Shown: positions 43,642 to 54,750, counted from the stretch's first letter. The stretch: 64,000 bases of DNA from Hymenobacter edaphi (GCF_003258365.1 NZ_QHKM01000001.1:868001-932000), one strand, 5' to 3'. Made by a program: numbers and translations. The notes: generated from the sequence alone by a model not told the origin.

Positions 43642-44364
43642 ATGGTTCGTTTACTGATTCGTTTTGGCAGCGCTGGGCTGCTGGCCGGCCTGCTGGGCTG
43701 CGCGCCCATGGTGCGGCTGGTTTTCGGCTACCAGAATCCCAAACCCGAAACCGATGCCAGCCGGCTGGCTTACGCGCAGCAGCTGGGCATGAACCCGGCG
43801 CAGGTGGCCCTGGCCCGGCCCGCTTTCGTGCTCGATCATCGCCGCGACACGCTGCTCTACCCCAACCCCAACGTAACCGGGGGAGTGCGCTTCGAGGGCG
43901 GGAAAGTGCAGCGCCTCGACACCCTGCCGGTGGATTTTGCCCTGCCGAGCGTGCTGCTCTTCGATGCCCAGGGCCGCGGCCTGCGCCTGAGCCCCGACAA
44001 CCGCTGCGAGCCGGGCAAGTACAGCATCATCAAGCCGGCCGTGGCCCAGCTCAACGAGCCCCTGCGCATCGATGCCCGCAAGTACAACGCCGACTTCGAC
44101 GCCGTGGCGGCGGGCTTCACCACCGCCGACGGCCAGCCCCTGCGCTTCGAGCAGGTGCAGGACGGCAGCCGGCTGTACGTGGGCCTGTTCGGCATCAAGT
44201 ACTGGGACCGGGAAACGCGCAAGCAGCTGGCCCTGGTGCAAAGCGAGCTGCGCAAGCTGCCGCCCGGCCAGGCCCGGCTGCTGTACTTCAACTGCGACCT
44301 GAGCCCCGAGGCCTGGGCCGAGATGCAGCAGCGGGAACGGCAGCGGAAGGGCCGGCCCCAGTAG
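43642..44364 (+). CDS. Hypothetical lipoprotein
   Basis: A 240-aa protein with a lipoprotein signal; the lipobox is LLGC near residues 18-21. The start at 43642 (MVRLLIRFGSAGLL) opens the signal directly. The C-terminal domain contains VYVGLFGIKYWDRETR-type strand/helix; it may be thioredoxin-like (DLSPEAW, QARLLYFNCD), but no CxxC pair is present. The function is unknown. It is convergent with the membrane protein at 44371. Confidence 0.75.
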   Translation: MVRLLIRFGSAGLLAGLLGCAPMVRLVFGYQNPKPETDASRLAYAQQLGMNPAQVALARPAFVLDHRRDTLLYPNPNVTGGVRFEGGKVQRLDTLPVDFALPSVLLFDAQGRGLRLSPDNRCEPGKYSIIKPAVAQLNEPLRIDARKYNADFDAVAAGFTTADGQPLRFEQVQDGSRLYVGLFGIKYWDRETRKQLALVQSELRKLPPGQARLLYFNCDLSPEAWAEMQQRERQRKGRPQ

Positions 44365-44370
44365 GCAGCC

Positions 44371-45222
44371 CTAGCCGAAGTGCAGGCCGTGGCCCAGCAC
44401 CACCCGCGCCGCCACCAGGGCCAGCACTACCAGCACGACCAGGCCGCCCGCCACCCGCGTTTTCTGCGGCATCTCCACCGTAAACTCAAACAGCTCGTTG
44501 GTGCTGCCCACCGCCAGCGGCACCAGGGCCAGTATCAGCGTGGCCAGGTGCAGCCACTCGTTGGTGCTCATGTCGGGGTACTTGGCCAGGCCGATCAGGG
44601 CCGAGCCCAGCAGCCAGGGCGCAAACAGCGTGGCCCACAGCAGCCGGCGGCGCTGCTCGTAGCGCATGAGCGTGCGCGAGTCGTGGCTCTGCAGAAACAG
44701 CGGGGCCGCCAGGTAGCCCAGCGCCAGCAGCGTCAGCCCGCTGAGCACGGCCACGGCCACGTTGACGGCATTGCCGGCCAGAAACACCCAGCTCGGCACG
44801 TACCAGAAGCCCGATTGCGTAATCGTATCGGCCACCATGGCCCCGAAAAAAAGGTTGAGGCAGTGCAGCACCAGCCACACGAGGTACTGCTTCAGCAAGC
44901 CGCGCCGCAGCCGGGCCCGCTGCCAGAACCACAGCGCCGCCACAATGCCCAGCACCAGGCACACCGCCGGCCCCACGCTGTAAACGGCCACCACCGCCTG
45001 CCGCCACCAGCTCGTGTCGGCAATCAGGAACCGCACCCGGCTCAGGCCCCACACGCCCGGAATGTGCAGCTGCCGGGCCATGAGCACGGTGGCCAGCCGG
45101 TACACGGTATCGGCCGTGAGGTAGGCCAGCACAAAAAGCAGGGTGGCGTTGAAGCCGGCAATCAGCGTCTTCTGGCCGATATCGGTGGAAGAAGACTGCA
45201 GGGACGTATCGGTGACGGACAT
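44371..45222 (-). CDS. Multi-pass membrane protein of unknown function
   Basis: A 283-aa protein with about seven hydrophobic helices (for example TLIAGFNATLLFVLAYLTAD, ALWFWQRARLRRG loop, LTLLALGYLAAPLFL, GGLVVLVVLALVAARVVLG). The start at 45222 (MSVTDTSLQSS) is preferred over 45273. No transporter or enzyme motif is seen. It is adjacent to, and divergent from, lepA. Confidence 0.75.
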   Translation of the reverse strand: MSVTDTSLQSSSTDIGQKTLIAGFNATLLFVLAYLTADTVYRLATVLMARQLHIPGVWGLSRVRFLIADTSWWRQAVVAVYSVGPAVCLVLGIVAALWFWQRARLRRGLLKQYLVWLVLHCLNLFFGAMVADTITQSGFWYVPSWVFLAGNAVNVAVAVLSGLTLLALGYLAAPLFLQSHDSRTLMRYEQRRRLLWATLFAPWLLGSALIGLAKYPDMSTNEWLHLATLILALVPLAVGSTNELFEFTVEMPQKTRVAGGLVVLVVLALVAARVVLGHGLHFG

Positions 45223-45316
45223 AGCGGGGGGGGAACTAGCGCTAATGTAAGCGGGTTGCCCTCGTACCACCAAGGCAGCGGCGGGGCCGCCGGTAGTTTT
45301 TGCGGCCCGAAAACGC

Positions 45317-45324
45317 TACCTTCG
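45317..45324 (+). promoter_or_regulatory. -7-like element upstream of lepA
   Basis: TACCTTCG differs from TAnnTTTG by one base and lies 29 bases before the GTG start. A TTTTTG at 45297-45302 is closer than the usual -33. Confidence 0.35.
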
Positions 45325-45353
45325 CGGTTGCAACACGCCTTTATTACCGCTGA

Positions 45354-47141
45354 GTGAAGAACATCCGCAACTTCTGCATCATCGCCCACATCGACCACGG
45401 CAAAAGCACGCTGGCCGACCGCCTGCTGGAATTTACCAGCACCGTAGCCAAGCGCGATATGCAGGCCCAATTGCTCGATAACATGGATCTGGAGCGCGAG
45501 CGGGGCATCACCATCAAGAGCCACGCCATCCAGATGCAGTTCCCCTACAAAGGGGAAATGTACACGCTCAACCTCATCGATACCCCCGGCCACGTCGACT
45601 TCAGCTACGAAGTGTCGCGCTCCATTGCCGCCTGCGAAGGCGCTTTGCTGATCGTCGACTCCTCGCAGGGCATCGAAGCCCAGACGATTTCCAACCTGTA
45701 CCTGGCCATCGGGGCCGACCTGGAAATCATCCCGGTGCTCAACAAAATCGATCTGCCCCACGCCATGCCCGAGGAAGTCTCGGACGAAATCGTGGATTTG
45801 ATCGGCTGCAAGCACGAGGACATCATCCACGCGTCGGGCAAGGCCGGCATCGGTATTGAGGAAATCCTGAACGCCATCGTGGAGCGCGTACCCGCGCCCT
45901 CGGGCGACCCGGAAGCCCCCCTGCAGGCCCTGATTTTCGACTCGGTCTTCAACTCCTACCGTGGCATCGAAGTGCTGTTCCGCATCAAGAACGGCACCAT
46001 GCGCAAGGGCGACAAGCTGCGCTTCCTGGCCACTGGCAAGGAATACGGCGCCGACGAAATCGGCGTGCTCAAGCTCAACCAGGAGCCGCGCGGCGAAATG
46101 TCGGCCGGCAACGTGGGCTACCTGATTTCGGGCATCAAAGAGGCCCGCGAAGTGAAGGTGGGCGACACCATCACCCACGTGGCGCGTCCCACCACCGAGG
46201 CCATCGTGGGCTTCGAGGACGTGAAGCCGATGGTATTCGCGGGCATTTACCCCGTTGATACCACCGAGTACGAAGAGCTGCGCTCCTGCATGGAGAAACT
46301 GCAGCTCAACGACGCCTCGCTGGTGTGGGAGCCCGAAACCTCAGCCGCGCTCGGCTTCGGCTTCCGCTGCGGCTTCCTGGGCATGCTGCACATGGAAATC
46401 GTGCAGGAGCGCCTGGAGCGCGAGTTCAACATGACCGTGATTACCACCGTGCCCTCGGTGCAGTTCAAGGTCATCAGCAACCGCGACGAGCTGAAAATGG
46501 TATCGGCCCCGAGCGAAATGCCCGAGCCGAACCTGATCAAGCACATCGAGGAGCCCTTCATCAAGGCGCAGATCATCACGGCCGCCGAATTCGTAGGCCC
46601 GATCATCACGCTCTGCATGGAGAAGCGCGGCCTCATCAAGGGGCAGTCGTACCTGACCTCGGAGCGGGTGGAGCTGTCGTTTGAGCTGCCCTTGTCGGAA
46701 ATCGTGTTTGACTTCTTCGACAAGCTCAAGACCATTTCGCGCGGCTATGCTTCGCTCGACTACGAGCTGATCGGCTTCCGGCAGTCCGACATGGTGAAGC
46801 TGGACGTGATGCTCAACGGCGAGAAGGTGGACGCGCTGTCGGCCATCGTGCACCGCTCCAAGAGCTACGACTGGGGCAAGCGCCTCTGCGAGAAGCTCAA
46901 GGAGCTGCTGCCGCGCCAGATGTTCGAAATTGCCATTCAGGCCGCCATCGGGCAGAAAATCGTGGCCCGCGAAACGGTGAAGGCCCTGCGCAAAAACGTA
47001 ATTGCCAAGTGCTACGGCGGCGACATTTCGCGGAAGCGCAAGCTGCTCGAAAAGCAGAAAGAAGGCAAAAAGCGGATGCGCCAGGTCGGGTCCGTTGAGA
47101 TTCCGCAAGAGGCCTTTCTGGCCGTCCTCAAGATTGACTGA
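45354..47141 (+). CDS. lepA: Elongation factor 4 (LepA)
   Basis: A 595-aa translational GTPase beginning [20 protein letters not shown], read from a GTG codon at 45354. The P-loop is AHIDHGKST, the G3 motif is DTPGHVDF and G4 is NKID. The C-terminal LepA domain ([21 protein letters not shown]) is complete. LepA back-translocates or helps ribosome assembly. The start is fixed by family alignment. A hairpin follows at once. Confidence 0.97.
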   Translation: MKNIRNFCIIAHIDHGKSTLADRLLEFTSTVAKRDMQAQLLDNMDLERERGITIKSHAIQMQFPYKGEMYTLNLIDTPGHVDFSYEVSRSIAACEGALLIVDSSQGIEAQTISNLYLAIGADLEIIPVLNKIDLPHAMPEEVSDEIVDLIGCKHEDIIHASGKAGIGIEEILNAIVERVPAPSGDPEAPLQALIFDSVFNSYRGIEVLFRIKNGTMRKGDKLRFLATGKEYGADEIGVLKLNQEPRGEMSAGNVGYLISGIKEAREVKVGDTITHVARPTTEAIVGFEDVKPMVFAGIYPVDTTEYEELRSCMEKLQLNDASLVWEPETSAALGFGFRCGFLGMLHMEIVQERLEREFNMTVITTVPSVQFKVISNRDELKMVSAPSEMPEPNLIKHIEEPFIKAQIITAAEFVGPIITLCMEKRGLIKGQSYLTSERVELSFELPLSEIVFDFFDKLKTISRGYASLDYELIGFRQSDMVKLDVMLNGEKVDALSAIVHRSKSYDWGKRLCEKLKELLPRQMFEIAIQAAIGQKIVARETVKALRKNVIAKCYGGDISRKRKLLEKQKEGKKRMRQVGSVEIPQEAFLAVLKID

Positions 47142-47146
47142 TTGCG

Positions 47147-47178
47147 AAAAACGCGGCTCCGGACGGGCCGCGTTTTTT
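47147..47178 (+). terminator. Terminator of lepA
   Basis: AAAAACGCGGC pairs with GCCGCGTTTTT, then continues in T residues. It lies 5 bases after the stop. Confidence 0.85.
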
Positions 47179-47245
47179 GTTTGACCATTTCCCTTTTCAC
47201 TTCATGCAATTCTTGCAAAAGCGCTGTGTGACTAATCCCAACCCC

Positions 47246-47422
47246 ATGAACGACGCGCTGACCAAGAACTGCACGAGCGAAGCCCAACTCGAAAAAATCC
47301 GCCGCGGCCAGGAACTGCGCTTCCGCTGGCGCGACGACTGGCCCGTGATGGAACAGGCCATTCTGAAAGCCGGCCGCGAAGCCATTGCCCGCAACACCGA
47401 AACGGCTGCCAGCGAGAAGTAA
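47246..47422 (+). CDS. Small hypothetical protein, 58 aa
   Basis: The start at 47246 (MNDALTKNCTSEAQLEKI) is preferred over 47177, because the longer form overlaps the lepA terminator. The protein is charged and helical (RRGQELRFRWRDDWPVMEQA). No motif is known. It precedes the 47458 gene by 35 bases. Confidence 0.55.
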   Translation: MNDALTKNCTSEAQLEKIRRGQELRFRWRDDWPVMEQAILKAGREAIARNTETAASEK

Positions 47423-47457
47423 CCCCGGCTGCCGCCGCCCGCCACTCTGCTCGACTG

Positions 47458-47934
47458 ATGTCCCAGGAATCCGTGACTACTGATGCTTTACAACGGCTCA
47501 TTAGCCAGCTGATTGGAACGCAGCCTTGGCGGAGCCGTGCCGGTAGCGGGACCGGCTCCATCTTTACCCTGCAGTTCGGCGAGCCGCTGCCGGCCAATCC
47601 CCGGGAAGGAGCGTTTTCGCTGATGGTATTCTGTGCGTGGCACATCGTGCGGGAAGAGCAGATACGGCTCAGCTGGCACGACGACCCCGACCAAGTACTC
47701 GCGCCCGGCCTAGCTGCCCTGGAAGGCCACACGGTAACCGGTGCCGAACTGTCTAGCTGGTATGATTTGGTCATGCGGCTCAGCAACGGTCAGGAGCTAC
47801 ACATCCTGAACGACTTTTCGCCCCGCCGTGCCTTCGACGAATGTTGGTCTATCATTCACAACGGGCAGCAGTGCCACTGCGTGCAGCCCAATGGCTCCAT
47901 TGCCCTGACGTCAGTTGGTTCCCGGACCAGCTAG
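47458..47934 (+). CDS. Hypothetical protein, 158 aa
   Basis: A soluble protein without signal. It has [16 protein letters not shown] and a strand-rich middle ([20 protein letters not shown]), then [18 protein letters not shown]. Family unknown. The style resembles small immunity-type or DUF proteins, which is only an impression. It is 38 bases upstream of folD on the same strand. Confidence 0.65.
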   Translation: MSQESVTTDALQRLISQLIGTQPWRSRAGSGTGSIFTLQFGEPLPANPREGAFSLMVFCAWHIVREEQIRLSWHDDPDQVLAPGLAALEGHTVTGAELSSWYDLVMRLSNGQELHILNDFSPRRAFDECWSIIHNGQQCHCVQPNGSIALTSVGSRTS

Positions 47935-47972
47935 TTACTACCTGCCTTCGAACACCAACCTTTCTCTCACAT

Positions 47973-48884
47973 ATGACCACTGCTCCCGACGCCACGACCT
48001 ACCGCCTCATCGACGGCAAGCAGACCGCCGAGAACATCAAGCAGGAAATTGCCGCCGAAGTAGCCGCCCGCAAAGCGGCCGGCCAGAAGCAGCCCCACCT
48101 GGCCGCCATCCTCGTGGGCCACGACGGCGGTTCCGAAACCTACGTGCGCAACAAGGTGCTGGCCTGCGAGGCCGTGGGCTTCGGCTCCACGCTACTGCGC
48201 TTCGAGGACGACATCACCGAGGCCGAGTTGCTGCGCCAGGTCGATGCGCTGAACAACGACCCGGAAATCGACGGCTTCATCGTGCAGCTGCCGCTGCCCA
48301 AGCACATCGACCCGAACAAGGTCATCGAGGCCATCCGGCCGGAAAAGGACGTGGACGGCTTCCACCCCATGAACATCGGCCGCATGGTGGCCGGACTGCC
48401 CGCCCTGCTGCCCGCCACGCCCTCGGGCATCGTGGAGCTGCTGCGCCGCTACGAGCTGCCCACCGACGGCAAGCACTGCGTGGTAATCGGGCGTTCCAAT
48501 ATCGTAGGTACGCCGGTTAGCATCTTGCTGGCTAAGAACTTGGAGCCCGGTAACTGCACCGTTACTTTATGCCACTCCCGCACCCAGGATTTGGGCAGCA
48601 TCACCCGCACCGCCGATATTCTGGTGGCCGCCCTGGGCCGCCCCGGCTTCGTGACGGCCGACATGGTGAAGCCCGGCGCGGTGGTTATCGACGTGGGCAC
48701 CACGCGGGTGGAGGATGCCTCGAAGAAGTCCGGCTGGGCCTTGCGCGGCGACGTGGACTTTGCCGGCGTGGCTCCGCTGTGCTCCTACATCACCCCGGTA
48801 CCGGGCGGCGTTGGGCCGATGACCATTGCCATGCTCTTGCTGAACACGCTGCGGGCCGCCAAAGGCGAGGTGTACCCGCGCTAG
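47973..48884 (+). CDS. folD: Bifunctional methylenetetrahydrofolate dehydrogenase/cyclohydrolase
   Basis: A 303-aa enzyme. Y57 and K61 in SETYVRNK are the folate-site residues, followed by [12 protein letters not shown], the NADP motif [11 protein letters not shown] and [11 protein letters not shown]. FolD oxidises 5,10-methylene-THF to methenyl-THF and then hydrolyses it. The start at 47973 is preferred; the longer frame overlaps the previous gene. The neighbour queE follows after 250 bases with a structured gap. Confidence 0.97.
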   Translation: MTTAPDATTYRLIDGKQTAENIKQEIAAEVAARKAAGQKQPHLAAILVGHDGGSETYVRNKVLACEAVGFGSTLLRFEDDITEAELLRQVDALNNDPEIDGFIVQLPLPKHIDPNKVIEAIRPEKDVDGFHPMNIGRMVAGLPALLPATPSGIVELLRRYELPTDGKHCVVIGRSNIVGTPVSILLAKNLEPGNCTVTLCHSRTQDLGSITRTADILVAALGRPGFVTADMVKPGAVVIDVGTTRVEDASKKSGWALRGDVDFAGVAPLCSYITPVPGGVGPMTIAMLLLNTLRAAKGEVYPR

Positions 48885-49004
48885 TACGGCGGGTAGCAAC
48901 CAAGCATGAGGGCCTTTGTCCACACGGCCTGCGCGGCATAAGCGCGCTAGCGGCGGGCAAATATCCCCGCAGAATTGCCAAATTCACCGGGGAATTGTAT
49001 TTTT

Positions 49005-49075
49005 AAGGTCGGGCCGCCGGGTGGCCGGAGGAACCCCAACCGGGGGGAGCTTCGTTTACCAAGCGGCCCGACCTT
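49005..49075 (+). terminator. Large inverted repeat between folD and queE
   Basis: AAGGTCGGGCCGC (49005-49017) pairs exactly with GCGGCCCGACCTT (49063-49075), then GTTTT. The 45-base centre has its own CCCC/GGGG hairpin. It could end folD, or be a leader element upstream of queE. Confidence 0.6.
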
Positions 49076-49137
49076 GTTTTCTGCCCTACCGTTTCGCTTT
49101 GCTTTACCCTCTGCCTACCCTTGCCCCGTCTGATGCG

Positions 49138-49746
49138 TTGACCACTCCCGCGGCTTTGCCCGTGATGGAGCAGTTTTATACCATTCAGGGCGAAGGAGCC
49201 AACGCCGGCCGGGCCGCCTACTTCATCCGCCTCGGCGGTTGCGACGTGGGCTGCCACTGGTGCGACGTAAAAGAATCCTGGGATGCCGATGTACACCCGC
49301 GCCTGAGCCTCGAAAGCCTGGTGGCCGAAGCTTCGGCCCATCCGGGCCGCAACGTGGTCGTTACCGGCGGCGAGCCGCTGATGCACGACCTGGGCCCGCT
49401 CACCCGCGCCCTGCACGCAGCCGGTATGCAGACCTGGATGGAAACCTCCGGCGCCCATCCGCTGACGGGCGAGTGGGACTGGATTTGCCTCTCGCCCAAG
49501 AAATTCAAGGCCCCGCTGCCCGAAGTGCTTCGCGCTGCCCACGAGCTGAAAGTCGTGGTGTTCAACAAAAGCGACTTTGCCTGGGCCGAAGAGCACGCCG
49601 CGCAGGTCGGGCCCGACTGCCGGCTGTTTTTGCAGCCCGAGTGGGGCAAGGCCGCCCAGGTCACGCCGCTCATCATCGATTACGTCAAGCAGCACCCGCA
49701 GTGGCAGGTGTCCTTGCAGACGCACAAATACCTCGACATTCCCTAG
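49138..49746 (+). CDS. queE: 7-carboxy-7-deazaguanine synthase (radical SAM)
   Basis: A 202-aa radical SAM enzyme. The cluster motif is C35-x3-C39-x2-C42 in GCDVGCHWC, preceded by FYTIQGEG and followed by VVTGGEP. It makes 7-carboxy-7-deazaguanine in the pathway to preQ0 and queuosine. The start is uncertain: TTG at 49138 is chosen because it gives the usual N-terminus length, and ATG at 49165 gives 193 aa; the longer frame from 48916 runs through the hairpin and is rejected. The PorE-like gene begins 10 bases after the stop. Confidence 0.9.
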   Translation: MTTPAALPVMEQFYTIQGEGANAGRAAYFIRLGGCDVGCHWCDVKESWDADVHPRLSLESLVAEASAHPGRNVVVTGGEPLMHDLGPLTRALHAAGMQTWMETSGAHPLTGEWDWICLSPKKFKAPLPEVLRAAHELKVVVFNKSDFAWAEEHAAQVGPDCRLFLQPEWGKAAQVTPLIIDYVKQHPQWQVSLQTHKYLDIP

Positions 49747-49756
49747 CGCCCCGTTT

Positions 49757-51697
49757 ATGCGTCGCGTGTTGCTGCCCCTGCTGGTTGTGGCTGCCGGCGG
49801 TCTGCTGCCTTTGCAGCCGGCCCTTGCGCAAGTCAAAGTGCCCATCACCAATTCCAAAGCCAAAAGCCTGTGGGAAAAAGCGCAGCAGCAGGTCAAGGAC
49901 CGCGAATTCAACAAGGCCATTGAGACGCTGGGCACGCTCAACCAGAAATTTCCCTCGATGGGGGAGCCGTTTCTGCTGAAAGGCCAGCTCTACAAGGCCA
50001 TGGGCGACACCCGCTCGGCCTTCGAGTCGTACCGGGAAGGCGTTGAGAAGACGGCCTTTGACCCCGGCCGCATGAACGACTACTTCACCCTGGGCGAGCT
50101 GGCCATGGGCTTCGGCGAGTACCAGCCCGCGCTGGATGCCTACCAGAAATTCCTGAAGGTGGCGCCCAAGGGCCAGCGCTACATTCCGAAGGCCCAGCAG
50201 CAGGTGGCCAACTGCGAGTTTGCCCTGAAAGCCCTGCAGAGCCCGGTGGGCAAGGCCCCCGAGCGACTGGGCGCCCCGCTCAATACCTTCCGCTTCCAGT
50301 ACTTCCCCGCCGTCACGGCCGACAACCGCTTCCTCGTCTACACCGCCCGCAAAACCGGCGAGTCGGACGAGGACATCCTGATCAGCCGCATCGAAAAGGA
50401 CGGCTCGTTTGGCGACCCGCAGCTGATTTCCGCGGCCATTAACTCGCAGTTCAACGAAGGCGCGGGCTCGATTTCCGGTGACGGCAAAACCCTGGTGTTT
50501 GCCTCCTGCGACCGGCCCGGCGCCGTGGGCAACTGCGACTTGTACATTTCGCGGCGCACCGGCAACAGCTGGAGCAAGCCGCGCAACCTGGGCCGCAACG
50601 TCAACTCCGTGGCCTGGGACTCGCAGCCCACGCTCTCGGCCGACGGGCGCACGCTCTATTTCACCTCCGACCGCCGCGGCGGCGTGGGACTGGAAGACAT
50701 CTACGTGACGACCCTGCAGGAAGACGGCACGTGGGCGGTGGCGCGCAACGTGGGCGCGCCGGTGAATACCGTGGGCAAGGACATGGCCCCGTTCATCCAC
50801 GCCAGCGGCAGCACGCTCTACTACGTCTCCGACGGCATGGTGGGCATGGGCGGGCTGGACGTATACAAGGCTAACATCACTGCGGGCAAGTTCGGTAACC
50901 CCGAAAACCTGGGCTACCCGCTCAACACCTTCGAAAACGAAGCCTCGCTGTTCATCAGCTCCGACAACCGCCGCGGCTTCTGTGCCCGCACCCGGCCCGC
51001 CGAGGCCGCCGTGGCCGAGCGCGACCGGCCGGTGGAGCTGTTCGGCTTCGAGGTGCCCGCCGCGGTGCGCTCCAGCGAGCAAAGCACCTACACCCAGGGC
51101 CGCGTGTTCGACGCCGTGACCAAGAAGCCGCTGCAGGCCGATGTGCAGCTTTACGACCTGAAAACCGACGAAATGGTGCAGGCCGTGATGAGCGACCCGG
51201 AAAGCGGCGACTACACCGTGGTGCTCAACGAAGGCCACCAGTACGGCATGTACGCCGTGGCCGATAAGTACCTGATGCGCAGCCTGAACTTCGACTACTC
51301 CGACAAGCGCAGCTTCGACCCGCTCACCCTCGACATTTACCTGGAGCCCGTGCGCGCCGGCCGCGCCATCGTGCTCAACAACCTCTTCTTCGACTCCAAG
51401 GAGTACGCCCTCAAGCCCAACTCCCGCACCGAGCTGAACCGCCTCATCAAATTTATGAGCCAGTACCCCGAGGTGCAGGTGGAAATTTCGGGCCATACCG
51501 ACGACGTGGGTACCGACGACGACAACATGGTTTTGTCGAAGAACCGCGCCAAATCGGTGTACAGCTACCTGGTGGAGCACAAAGTGAAAGCCGAGCGGCT
51601 GCGCTTCCGCGGCTACGGCGAATCGAAGCCGCTGGCCCCGAACGACTCGGACGAGCACCGCCAGCAGAACCGCCGCATCGAGCTGCGCATCCTGTAA
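49757..51697 (+). CDS. PorE-like OmpA family protein (TPR, beta-propeller, CRD, OmpA)
   Basis: A 646-aa exported protein with a signal peptide (ALAQ). Domains in order are TPR (about 33-160), a PD40/WD40-like beta-propeller (about 175-420; repeats such as LSADGRTLYFTSDRRGG), a carboxypeptidase-regulatory-like domain (about 430-510; GRVFDAVTKKPLQADVQLYD) and an OmpA C-terminal domain (about 525-646; VEISGHTDDVGTDDD, GYGESKPLAP, NRRIELRIL). This is the domain order of PorE, a T9SS envelope component of Porphyromonas. The protein should sit in the periplasm and bind peptidoglycan. It is 10 bases after queE, probably co-transcribed. Confidence 0.88.
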   Translation: MRRVLLPLLVVAAGGLLPLQPALAQVKVPITNSKAKSLWEKAQQQVKDREFNKAIETLGTLNQKFPSMGEPFLLKGQLYKAMGDTRSAFESYREGVEKTAFDPGRMNDYFTLGELAMGFGEYQPALDAYQKFLKVAPKGQRYIPKAQQQVANCEFALKALQSPVGKAPERLGAPLNTFRFQYFPAVTADNRFLVYTARKTGESDEDILISRIEKDGSFGDPQLISAAINSQFNEGAGSISGDGKTLVFASCDRPGAVGNCDLYISRRTGNSWSKPRNLGRNVNSVAWDSQPTLSADGRTLYFTSDRRGGVGLEDIYVTTLQEDGTWAVARNVGAPVNTVGKDMAPFIHASGSTLYYVSDGMVGMGGLDVYKANITAGKFGNPENLGYPLNTFENEASLFISSDNRRGFCARTRPAEAAVAERDRPVELFGFEVPAAVRSSEQSTYTQGRVFDAVTKKPLQADVQLYDLKTDEMVQAVMSDPESGDYTVVLNEGHQYGMYAVADKYLMRSLNFDYSDKRSFDPLTLDIYLEPVRAGRAIVLNNLFFDSKEYALKPNSRTELNRLIKFMSQYPEVQVEISGHTDDVGTDDDNMVLSKNRAKSVYSYLVEHKVKAERLRFRGYGESKPLAPNDSDEHRQQNRRIELRIL

Positions 51698-51795
51698 TGT
51701 AGCGCGGGCTTGGCTACGCCCTCCGGCGGTTTAGCCCGTATTCGGCAGAACGGCATCGTTCGAGCGGCCGCGGGCTAAAGTCCGCGCTACACTAC
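51697..51795. repeat. Palindromic repeat after the PorE-like gene
   Basis: TGTAGCGCGG at 51698-51707 matches the reverse complement at the right edge (CCGCGCTACA, ending near 51794), and an inner pair (TTTAGCCCG / CGGGCTAAA) forms a second stem. It looks like a dispersed repeat. Confidence 0.6.
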
Positions 51796-51822
51796 CAGTC
51801 CAATAGTCAGCCTTTTTGGTCC

Positions 51823-51870
51823 GTCAAACGGCCGGTTTTGCCCCGCAAAACCGGCCGTTTGACTTTTTTT
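51823..51870 (+). terminator. Terminator for the queE/PorE-like transcript
   Basis: GTCAAACGGCCGGTTTTG (51823-51840) pairs with CAAAACCGGCCGTTTGAC (51846-51863), followed by a T run. The next 250 bases (to 52120) are AT-rich and have no gene that I can see. Confidence 0.88.
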
Positions 51871-52120
51871 TGTGCTATATCGGGGCTTTTTCAATGGTAG
51901 ATTAATGGGTTGATAATGAGCTTTTATTGACGTTTTGATAAAAGCTGGCGGATAGAATAGTTACAAAATTTCTTTTTGCTATTTCATTTTTATCCCCACA
52001 CATTTGGTCGAACCCAATGCCGTTCCCGGGCTGCCGTTTTGGCCCGGATACCGGGTTTCGCTCTTAGTCACTTCACTTAAACCCGTTTTCACCATTGTCC
52101 AATCTCCACACTCCCGTCCC

Positions 52121-52495
52121 ATGAAAAAGCTCCTCCTGCTGGCTGGCCTAGCCTTTGGGTTCCTGACCGCCGCTTCGGCTGCTACCAAGGATTCCGAAAG
52201 CGAAAACCCGCTCCACCAACGCGCCACCGTGCTGACGCGGGCCATGGCCAGCAAAATGCAGCTCGACGAAGGCCAGTACCTGAAGCTAAAGCAGCTGAAC
52301 CTGCGCATGCTCAGCACCATGGAAGACCTGAAGGACCGTTTCGCCGCCGACCCCGAAATCCGGGACATCCGCATGGCCGAAGCCCAAACCAGCTACCACA
52401 TGGAATTGGCCCTGATGCTGCGTCCGACCCAACTCACGGCCTACAAGCAAAGCCAGGCCAGCATGACCGCCCTGGGCCTTCCCAGCGGCCGCTAG
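52121..52495 (+). CDS. Small secreted CpxP/Spy-like protein (copy 1)
   Basis: A 124-aa protein with a signal peptide (MKKLLLLAGLAFGFLTAASA). The mature part is all-helical and has the pattern LTRAMASKMQLDEGQYLKLK followed by LNLRMLSTMEDLK, then a second helical pair with QLTAYKQSQASMTALG. Such LTxxMxxxLxLxxxQ patterns are seen in CpxP/Spy-type periplasmic proteins. It is a paralogue of the gene at 52597. Its role is unknown. Confidence 0.78.
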   Translation: MKKLLLLAGLAFGFLTAASAATKDSESENPLHQRATVLTRAMASKMQLDEGQYLKLKQLNLRMLSTMEDLKDRFAADPEIRDIRMAEAQTSYHMELALMLRPTQLTAYKQSQASMTALGLPSGR

Positions 52496-52596
52496 TGCTC
52501 CTGACAACGTCCCTGCCGAGCTCACACGGCGGGGACGTAGCTTGGGCCGGGTTGTCTGCCGCATTCATTGCCACGCCACAACACAATCCACCGCTC

Positions 52597-52962
52597 ATGA
52601 ACAAACTGTTTTTTCTTCCCTCGCTGGGGCTCTGCCTGGTGCTGGCCCAAGGGGCCACGGCTGGCCAGGAACCCACGCTCAACGACCGGGCTACCACGCT
52701 TACCCAGCAGATAGCCCAGAAAGTACCCCTCAACGAAGCCCAGTTCGTGAAGGTACGCCGCCTCAACCTGCAGTTCCTCAGCACCACGCAGGACCTGAAA
52801 ACGCGCCTGGCTGATAACCCCGGCGCCCTCGACCAGCAGCTGGCCGAGCTGCAGGACCGCTTCGACTGGGAAATGGCCGCTATTCTCTGGCCCCGCCAGA
52901 TGACGGCCTACCGCCAGTCGCGCACCAACATGACGGCCCTGGGCTCCTCATCGGAGCGCTAA
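52597..52962 (+). CDS. Small secreted CpxP/Spy-like protein (copy 2)
   Basis: A 121-aa protein with a signal peptide (MNKLFFLPSLGLCLVLAQG). It has the same helix pattern as the upstream gene: LTQQIAQKVPLNEAQFVKVR, RRLNLQFLSTTQDLK and QMTAYRQSRTNMTALG. The tandem order and 100-base gap point to duplication. Between the two genes no terminator is seen. Confidence 0.78.
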   Translation: MNKLFFLPSLGLCLVLAQGATAGQEPTLNDRATTLTQQIAQKVPLNEAQFVKVRRLNLQFLSTTQDLKTRLADNPGALDQQLAELQDRFDWEMAAILWPRQMTAYRQSRTNMTALGSSSER

Positions 52963-53069
52963 GCCCCTGGCCGGCAACCATTCACTCGCTTTCACTCACC
53001 ACGTTTCACTCACACTCACTCCGTTTTTTGCTTAGCCGGGTAGGCTGTTGCAGCAGCCCGCCCACACGC

Positions 53070-53104
53070 AAAAACGCCAGCCTTTCTGGGGCTGGCGTTT
53101 TTTT
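53070..53104. terminator. Terminator between convergent genes
   Basis: AAAAACGCCAGCC (53070-53082) pairs with GGCTGGCGTTTTT, ending in T residues. It separates the CpxP-like gene from gltA. Confidence 0.85.
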
Positions 53105-53126
53105 ATGCGGTTCGGAAAGCTGCTGA

Positions 53127-54419
<1,293 letters not shown>

Positions 54420-54750
54420 TACAAACTTATTAGTGGACAGGGAGAGTGGGTGGCGTGCGGGGGCGAAGTACGGCATTAGCACTTTGCCCTGCAACCCGGC
54501 GGCGAGTTTGCCACGGGCCAGGTGTAGTACAAATGAAGCTGAGCGGTTGTTTGGCCTTGACAGCCAATTAATACCACTAGCGGCCTCTGACTGAGGTTAA
54601 AGAAAATTAAGGTGATGGATTTGCTGGCCCGTGCACTTTTCGACGGGGCCGCCAGGCGGTTTCGCAACCGAGTTGGTCGCCTGCCGAAACGGGCCAACGG
54701 CAACTTTTCACGGCGTAGCGGCTTATTCAGCGGTACTCTCCCTGCTCCGC

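Noticed and set aside
47177..47245. Longer start of the 58-aa gene
   Set aside because: The extension overlaps the end of the lepA terminator, and its residues have no coding character.
49685..51658. 657-aa ORF on the minus strand
   Set aside because: It is antisense to the PorE-like gene, and the residue pattern is that of a shadow.
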